A stretch of DNA of 64,000 nt from Furcasterigmium furcatum (lineage: Eukaryota > Ascomycota > Sordariomycetes > Glomerellales > Plectosphaerellaceae): positions 1,054,001 to 1,118,000 of the forward strand of contig BCIA01000003.1 of NCBI GenBank assembly GCA_001599815.1. The letters run 5' to 3'. Within the stretch, counting starts at the first letter, position 1, and the number at the start of each line of letters is the position of its first letter. The notes under the pieces are model-generated. The model was not told where the DNA came from. It ran no database searches and was given only the letters and a program-made list of their open reading frames with translations. The position numbers were made by a program, and so were the translations under genes. Below are positions 58,559 through 64,000 of this stretch, piece after piece.

Positions 58559-59114
58559 GACTCCAATCTCGAGTAGAAATGATACAATGATCAGCTTCCA
58601 ATTCTTTGGCAGAAGGTAAGCAGAGTTCACCCGATACTCCAAACAAGAGAACTAGGCCATGGAGGATCGGCCGCTTCTTATCACAGCCGCAGCTCGACCG
58701 TGACGAGACACTGAGCACCCGCAACGGCTAGACTCGAGACACCGACCATTCACAATACCTATCTGGGCGATGGGGAAACGTTACCCGGCGGCTTGGCCAG
58801 GCCAACCCATGGCGATGCGTGCCAAGAACTGGGGGAATCTGGGGTATGGATGGAGGTGACGCGGGGTTTGGTGCGGAGGGGAATAGGTTTCCGAGGCCAA
58901 GAAGCCATCCATTCTTAGTTCGCGAGGAACCATGCCCCTGGGTTCTCACAGTCAAGGGTGATGCTCTCAGTGCCGTCTGTCCACAAAGAGTGCAGGCCAG
59001 GTTGACGTTGCCCGGATTCCGCCACAGCTGACGCCGTGTCTTGTCTTTAGCCGGACTGATATTGTGCTGCTTTCTGAATTTCTGGCTACTTCAATTCTAT
59101 CAGCCTCCCCGTCC
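58559..59114. other. Intergenic: Dal5-like gene promoter
   Basis: 556 bp with no supported gene. A short 3' flank of the LRR-like gene lies on the right. Confidence 0.5.
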
Positions 59115-60659
59115 TTACAACTCGTCTTTCCTGACCCAGTGCACTTCGACAGCTGGACGCTCCCACACCTCGTCCTCGCCAATGTCCGACGACCGCTCGG
59201 GCATCACGGCAATATGTTCCTCGACGCCTTGGATGTCTTTCAGGTTGGGCAGACGCTCGCCCCTCTTCGCCATCAGCTCGTCGACGTGCTCGTCCACAGC
59301 CGCATCCTGCCCCCTCAGATACCCGTAGACGCGGAGAGACTCGAGGTTGGGGGGCAGCGCATCGACGAGGCGAAACGGCGGGTTAAAGATAGTTATGTAG
59401 TCCCCGTCGACGTATTTCGACTCTTGGTGGCCGAGGAGGGCATTCAGGCCGATGCTCAGGTGCGTCAGGGCGGCGAAATCGTGGAGGGACCCGATGCCGA
59501 GCCCGTAGGGTCTGGTGTCGGGCAGCTCGTGGGGCCAGCGCGGGCCGGTGCTCTCCCCTTTGTCGATGTGGTACCACTCGTCGAAGTATTCCCGCTCCAT
59601 CTCCTCCTGTTCCGCTCGAATCTCCTCGTTGTCATGGTCATCATCGTTCTCAGGCGTGTGCTCCTCCTCGGGCGTGTTTCCCCAGCCGACGTTGCCGAGG
59701 TCGAGATCCAGGTGCTTGAGCGTCGCCTTGTGCTCGAGGAGGCTCTTTCCCAGGGTCTTGAGCATGACATAGGGACCGCCAGCGTCTGTATGCCAGAGGC
59801 CGCCGAACGAGAGAGTGAACTCCTCGAGCACGCGGGGTATGCGCATCATGACGGAGAGCATCCCGCCCGAGATGTCCACGTGGGTGATGGAGAGTGACTT
59901 GAAGGATCCCGTCCGCGGCGGGAACATGCCGCGTGTGACTCTCTGGTACTCCATGACTCCGTCCATGGCGATGGTTCGGAGGGCGGGGAGGCGATGGAAG
60001 CAGCGGATGTGAGCCAGGAAGTCCAGCTCGTCGTACCCCCTTGGGTCATACCGGTCAACGGCGAGGTACTGCAGGGTTCTCAGGTTCTGAAGCCCAGGGG
60101 ATGCCAGTTTGCCGTAGTTTGAATGGAGGAGGTAGTCCTCGAGGGGAGTTTGCTGGTTCATGTCGCCTAGGTAGAGCGTCTCGACGTTCTTGGTGAGCGA
60201 GAGCAGCACGGCCGTGGCAGTGTAGGCGTACTCCCGGTTGTGCATGGCAAAGCCGTTAGGCACAGGCGGTTTTTCGGCCTTGAGATGGGCCTTTTTCCAT
60301 CGCAGGGCATCGATCATCTTGTTGGTCGTGGCGTTGCCGAGGCCAAGGTCCTTCACGTATGTCTCGATGGCGGCGTGGGCGTCCTCGCGCACAGGCTTGG
60401 CGGGCTCTTCCAGTTCCGCGTTTGGTGCTGAAAAGCTACACCTGTACCGCAAACCGGGCCAGGACTCAGGATCAGCTGCAACCTCGTTGACCGTCGATGC
60501 GAGCTCGGGGCTCTGCACGTAGGCAGCGATGAGGGGGTAGGTGGCCTCGATGTCTTCTCGGTTGACGATGCGGATGCGCCTGTAAGAGCTCGGCGATGTC
60601 CAGTGGGGATCGTCCACCGGGGGCTTGTTCTGGCGAGCGACGGGGAGTTGGTCTGCCAT
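59115..60659 (-). CDS. LRR-like protein, F-box-associated type
   Basis: A single-exon frame of 514 aa from ATG 60659 (MADQLPVARQNKPPV); the frame stays open to another ATG at 60755, which would add 32 residues with a hydrophobic character. The body has leucine-rich segments spaced 25-40 residues apart (LTKNVETLYLGDM, LQNLRTLQYLAVDRY, LPALRTIAMDGV, FKSLSITHVDISGG, VLEEFTLSFGGLW, ATLKHLDLDLGNVG, LTHLSIGLNALL, LESLRVYGYLRG). This is the layout of fungal LRR proteins that often carry an F-box, but I see no F-box at the N-terminus. An acidic insert (ENDDDHDNEEI) lies in the middle. Likely a scaffold or substrate adaptor; no enzyme motif is present. Confidence 0.75.
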   Translation of the reverse strand: MADQLPVARQNKPPVDDPHWTSPSSYRRIRIVNREDIEATYPLIAAYVQSPELASTVNEVAADPESWPGLRYRCSFSAPNAELEEPAKPVREDAHAAIETYVKDLGLGNATTNKMIDALRWKKAHLKAEKPPVPNGFAMHNREYAYTATAVLLSLTKNVETLYLGDMNQQTPLEDYLLHSNYGKLASPGLQNLRTLQYLAVDRYDPRGYDELDFLAHIRCFHRLPALRTIAMDGVMEYQRVTRGMFPPRTGSFKSLSITHVDISGGMLSVMMRIPRVLEEFTLSFGGLWHTDAGGPYVMLKTLGKSLLEHKATLKHLDLDLGNVGWGNTPEEEHTPENDDDHDNEEIRAEQEEMEREYFDEWYHIDKGESTGPRWPHELPDTRPYGLGIGSLHDFAALTHLSIGLNALLGHQESKYVDGDYITIFNPPFRLVDALPPNLESLRVYGYLRGQDAAVDEHVDELMAKRGERLPNLKDIQGVEEHIAVMPERSSDIGEDEVWERPAVEVHWVRKDEL

Positions 60660-61120
60660 GGCGGTACCCTGCGCAGCGCAGTGGAGGAAGCGACTGAAGA
60701 AGAGGCCGTGAATCGACAAACCCCAGAGGCGTCGAAGGCCGGCGGGTTTGATCATGGGATTTTACTTCGCCCGGAATCCCCTCTCTGCGTCAACAGGTCA
60801 ACGGACTCGGATTCAGGCAGCAGAACGGCCGAGAAGATGGATGTGGATGGGGGAAATATTGATTTCCAGGTTGGGTCACGGTTTCTGGAGACTTGCGGGG
60901 CCCCTAAAAGAAGGCCGGGCGCCCCCTGGAGTTAAAAGGCCCGGAGACCATCCTGGAGCCTGGGCTGCCTAGGTCCTTAGAATTATTCTTATCCCCTGTA
61001 TTTCCAGGGGGCACAACTCACTCTTGATAGAAACCCGGTCTCCGAGCACACCGAGAGCACCGAGAAAACCTCAGATGAGTCAGCAGGAGGTCGCACCCGA
61101 CGCCATTACGCCACTTGAGG

Positions 61121-61500
61121 CCCTCTCGACGAACGCTTCATCATCCACGAGCAAGAGTGCGTCGTCCTCAACATCGTCATCCCCGAGAAGCCGGACGGCA
61201 GCGCCAAAGTCTTCCACGGCCTCAACGGCCTGGTCATGCACAGCCACAAGACGGGCGAGACCAAGTGGCTCTGCGCCGGCAACGACTCTCGTCCAGGAGT
61301 CGTCTTCATCCTCGCTCGAGGGATGCCGCGGAGGGCGATGGATGGGTTCTGGCCGTGGTAGAACGACGCGCCGATAGTTACAATGACCTCGCGATCCTCG
61401 ACACCTGGGGCTCTGAGGAGCCGGTAGCATTTTTGCAGCTTCCCATGCATGCCAAGGCACAGATGCACGGAAATTGGGTTGTGGCTTTGGAGCTGCCGGG
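61121..61500 (+). pseudogene. Frameshifted C-terminal remnant of a carotenoid oxygenase
   Basis: Frame-0 codons from about 61125 read LDERFIIHEQECVVLNIV, then FHGLNGLVMHSHKTGETKWL and RPGVVFILAR. At about 61320 the coding frame moves to another phase, continuing EGDGWVLAVVERRADSYNDL, LAILDTWGSEEPVAFLQLP and MHGNWV. This is the end of a carotenoid cleavage dioxygenase (RPE65 family), with the last metal-binding His in HGNW. The first 300 or so residues with the other three His ligands are absent and the frame is broken, so it is not functional. A stop (TGA at about 61116) precedes it. The frame later merges with the downstream deaminase-like reading frame, but I do not regard them as one gene. 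Confidence 0.7.
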
Positions 61501-61909
61501 GTGGAGGAGTCTGGCGAGGAAGATTCCGAAGGTGAAGGTTAGGAAGAAGCTGGCGCTTGAACCTCTGAACTGGAACCTGTATCAGGATAACATCGTCAGC
61601 CACGGAAGGGGCAGTAATTTTATCAAGTATCTTACCTATATCTGGGGTCTTCGAGTTGATAGGTCCACGTCATTGAACACCAACAAGCTGGCACATCACT
61701 GCACAACACCAATAAGGCCCCAGCCTCATACCTGCATGTGCGCCTGCATGTGTCCATTCAGAAGAGACATGGGTATCGAGCTGAACTGGAAGATTCCATG
61801 CATGAATCACCCCTCGCTGTCTTGCACAACTTATCTACAAGCCCACGCTCGGGCTAGCATTAATCCCTCCCTCTCCTTTGCACAGGACATATCAACATTC
61901 GACCTGTCG

Positions 61910-63377
61910 ATGACATCGGCTCCCAAAGAGCCGCTCGCGATGCGGCCAAGGGTTCTGGGCGACTCCACGGCCACCACATCCCCTCGGGAGCAAAAGCTAC
62001 CCCCTGCGTCGAAAGAACTGTACCCGAAGGAGCTATATCCACGGCTTGCCCTTTTTGAAGCGTTAGCCAAATTCAAGGACTATCACCAACGGCGACCTCC
62101 ATCTGGTGACGAGATGAAGGAGGCTCGCCGAAAATTTCTGGACTCGTTTGCCTACGTCTGCGATGCTAGGAAAGGGGGGGCCACGGTGACTGCGGCGGGG
62201 CTTGATGAGCTCCCTCTAAGCAACATTCTCTGGCTGGCCGCAAACGAGGGCATTGGCAGCGAGACTGCAAGGTTCGCGAACACCATCTTGAAGAAGGTGC
62301 AGAAGCTGGCTCAGGATCCTCACACTCGAGAGGATGTTCGAAAGGACATCTTCGAGCTCGCGGTGGAAAATTGCACACCTCGGCTCAACACATACATAAT
62401 GGAGGTGCAGAGGTTTGCGACGAGATGCAGGATGGAGCTGTGGAAGGAACCACGGACTGATACTGGTGGGATATCCTACGGATTTCGGGTATGAAGACGA
62501 ATCTTTGCTAACCGGTTCAGTGAAACTGCTTCGGCGAAGCCTCAGGAAGCTGTCTGAGCCACCGGCGGGCATGGCACTTGCCGATTTTGTCAACTACTGC
62601 TATGGCATGCGAGGTTTTCAAGTCAACGAACTGAATGGAAGATCCAACCAGACTCGAGATGACTTCTATGAATTGACACACTTCGTTGGGCGTGTTGGTG
62701 CAACGCGATCATCTTCCGACGCCATTGTCGAAGGAGTGCTCAAGGTCCCGGCACTTCGAGACATATCCTGCATCCGCACAACCGAGGCGCCGGGCACCAC
62801 CAAGATCATCATGAACGAAAGGACCATGAACCCGTACGAGATCGTCCGAGACATCTGTCGGGATTCTGCTTCTCAAAATCCTTTAGAAACTCATGCTACT
62901 CTTCACAACCTCGTGGAGCGTGATATGCCCCTCGCAACGGACAACTTGCGCGCGGAGTTAGCCTCGCGGGCAACGTTGACTACCAGGGTACACGCGGAAC
63001 TACAGATTACAGACGCATTCAGTCGAGGCAGGCTTTCCTTTGTGGATGACGACAGATATATCGGCTGCAGCAAGTCTGCCTGCTACTTTTGCTTCAGCTG
63101 TCTGGGCAGCTACAAGCGCGAGCACGTTCGTCCAGCGACGCATTGCAAAATCATTCCTGGCTGTCGCGCGCCAGACATTGGTCTAACAGAGTCTGGAGCC
63201 GGTGTGTTGAGGGACCTGTACGCTAAAGTCTGTGCTCGACTCGGACACGATATTCTTCAGTTTCTCTTGGAAGAAAGAGACCCCGGCGATGCACGCCGTC
63301 TTCAGTATCAGTCGACAGAAGGTTCAAGCTATGCTCCGAGTAGAATCTCAGCGGCACCTCTCGATCAGACACTCTGA
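61910..63377 (+). CDS. OTT_1508-like deaminase
   Basis: A 470-aa protein with a C-terminal zinc-dependent deaminase domain of the OTT_1508 type (PF14441), known from fungi as uncharacterised deaminase-like proteins. The start I use is ATG 61910 (MTSAPKEPLAM). A 55-nt intron (62466-62520; TGCTAACC branch, TTCAG) joins TDT|VKLLRR; without it the frame ends early. In the C-terminal part HAELQITDAF provides the His and the catalytic Glu, and CSKSACYFCFSC the cysteine ligands. The N-terminal 250 residues are helical with no recognised motif (ELPLSNILWLAANEG, TRFANTILKK-like). Substrate (nucleoside, nucleic acid or other) is unknown. Members are often linked to conflict systems, but that is family-level inference. 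Confidence 0.78.
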
Positions 63378-64000
63378 AGAGGGGCGGGGGCTGGCGTTGG
63401 ACAGTTGGTGGTGGGTGAACTCGGGGATATCGTGCAAAGATGCAGGACGGCAAGCAGCGGGCGCACCTTTGCACGTGAGGCGGAACTTGTTCCAGTGTGG
63501 CAGTCTTTTCTGCTTTTCTTTTCCTTCCTTCTTGGACTACCCAGATTGAAAGTGTCACATGAGCAAGTCTGGAGGACAGCAAGACCTAATGAAGCATTGA
63601 TCGTCACTTACACCTCTTCGTCCAGACCCGGGAACTCACAGTGACTAAAGACACAACTGTTCGCCTGCTTTCTAGACTCAGGAAAGAGACAACTTCCCCG
63701 CAGGTGACCTACCAGGCGTCTGAAATCGCCGAGACCTTCTCACCCAACCCCTCATCGTCGTCAAGCTGCAGGGAAAAGCAATTCTTCAACCCCCAAACAC
63801 CACAACCCTCCACGCCTCTCATGCTTTCTTCTCCCCCGAACCAGCTTTCCGGCCCGCGCCCTTCCTTCCGCGAGCCACTGGCACGGTCCCCCTCCGCCCG
63901 GTCCCCCCTCCGTGGCTGAACCAACGGCGCCGCCGCGCCCCGCCCCAAGTCCCAACACCCCGGATCGAGCCTCCGTGCGCATCGCCCGAGCCTCCTCCGT
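63378..64000. other. 3' flank and start of an unresolved region
   Basis: 623 bp to the window edge. The + strand frame 63641-63919 is rich in Pro and Ser and has no domain. Increasing Pro-coding content near the edge may be the 5' part of another gene, but this cannot be decided here. Confidence 0.4.

Noticed and set aside
61115..61909. Upstream extension of the deaminase reading frame
   Set aside because: The open frame crosses the frame-broken carotenoid-oxygenase relic and then an unconserved Cys/His-rich stretch. The ATG at 61910 starts just before the region with coding character.
1..64000. CRISPR arrays, IS elements, phage genes
   Set aside because: No regularly spaced direct repeats, transposase motifs or terminal inverted repeats were seen, and the genome is clearly eukaryotic.

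Overview
The window is nuclear DNA of a filamentous ascomycete (Pezizomycotina, most likely a Sordariomycete; genus not determined). Evidence: many short introns of about 40-110 nt with GTRNGT donors and CTNAC-like branch points, a Zn2Cys6 regulator, HET and HeLo-like proteins, secreted CAZymes and several MFS carriers. I see no rRNA, tRNA, CRISPR array or intact transposon. Two ambiguous bases (3723, 3735) show this is draft assembly.

Layout. 1-0.75 kb: 3' part of a four-helix, claudin-like membrane protein. 0.9-10.7 kb: two very large, divergently transcribed, multi-exon genes without a family I can name (about 1,568 and 1,227 aa) sharing a 623-bp promoter; this is the best candidate for an undescribed system. 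11.3-13.5 kb: secreted S33-type alpha/beta hydrolase. 14.2-18.6 kb: large protein joining an N-terminal fungal immune-receptor-like region, a subtilisin-like domain and C-terminal membrane helices. 19.3-22.4 kb: DUF6601-like membrane protein and GH27 alpha-galactosidase. 23.8-25.6 kb: small cysteine-rich secreted protein and an intronless bacterial-style glutamine amidotransferase. 26.3-41.4 kb: a metabolic block (amino-acid permease, PgdA-like deacetylase, zinc alcohol dehydrogenase, amidase, SDR) followed by a C2H2 regulator, a guanylate kinase and a Zn2Cys6 regulator. 42.4-43.5 kb: HeLo-like protein with candidate HET-s-related amyloid motifs. 43.5-47.4 kb: gene-poor, ending in a dehydrogenase relic. 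47.8-52.8 kb: intracellular-looking GH5 hydrolase divergent from a sugar transporter. 52.9-58.6 kb: HET-domain protein and Dal5-type permease. 59.1-63.4 kb: LRR-like protein, frameshifted carotenoid-oxygenase relic, and an OTT_1508-like deaminase. The last 0.6 kb has no gene I can support.

Functionally the window mixes nutrient capture (secreted hydrolases, sugar, amino-acid and anion permeases, amidase and dehydrogenases with adjacent regulators) with genes typical of fungal allorecognition and conflict (HET, HeLo-like/amyloid, subtilisin fusion, deaminase-like). With two gene relics this looks like accessory sequence rather than a conserved core region. Exon-intron models were built by hand from splice motifs and frame continuity; no transcript or database search was available, and family names rest on motif recognition.
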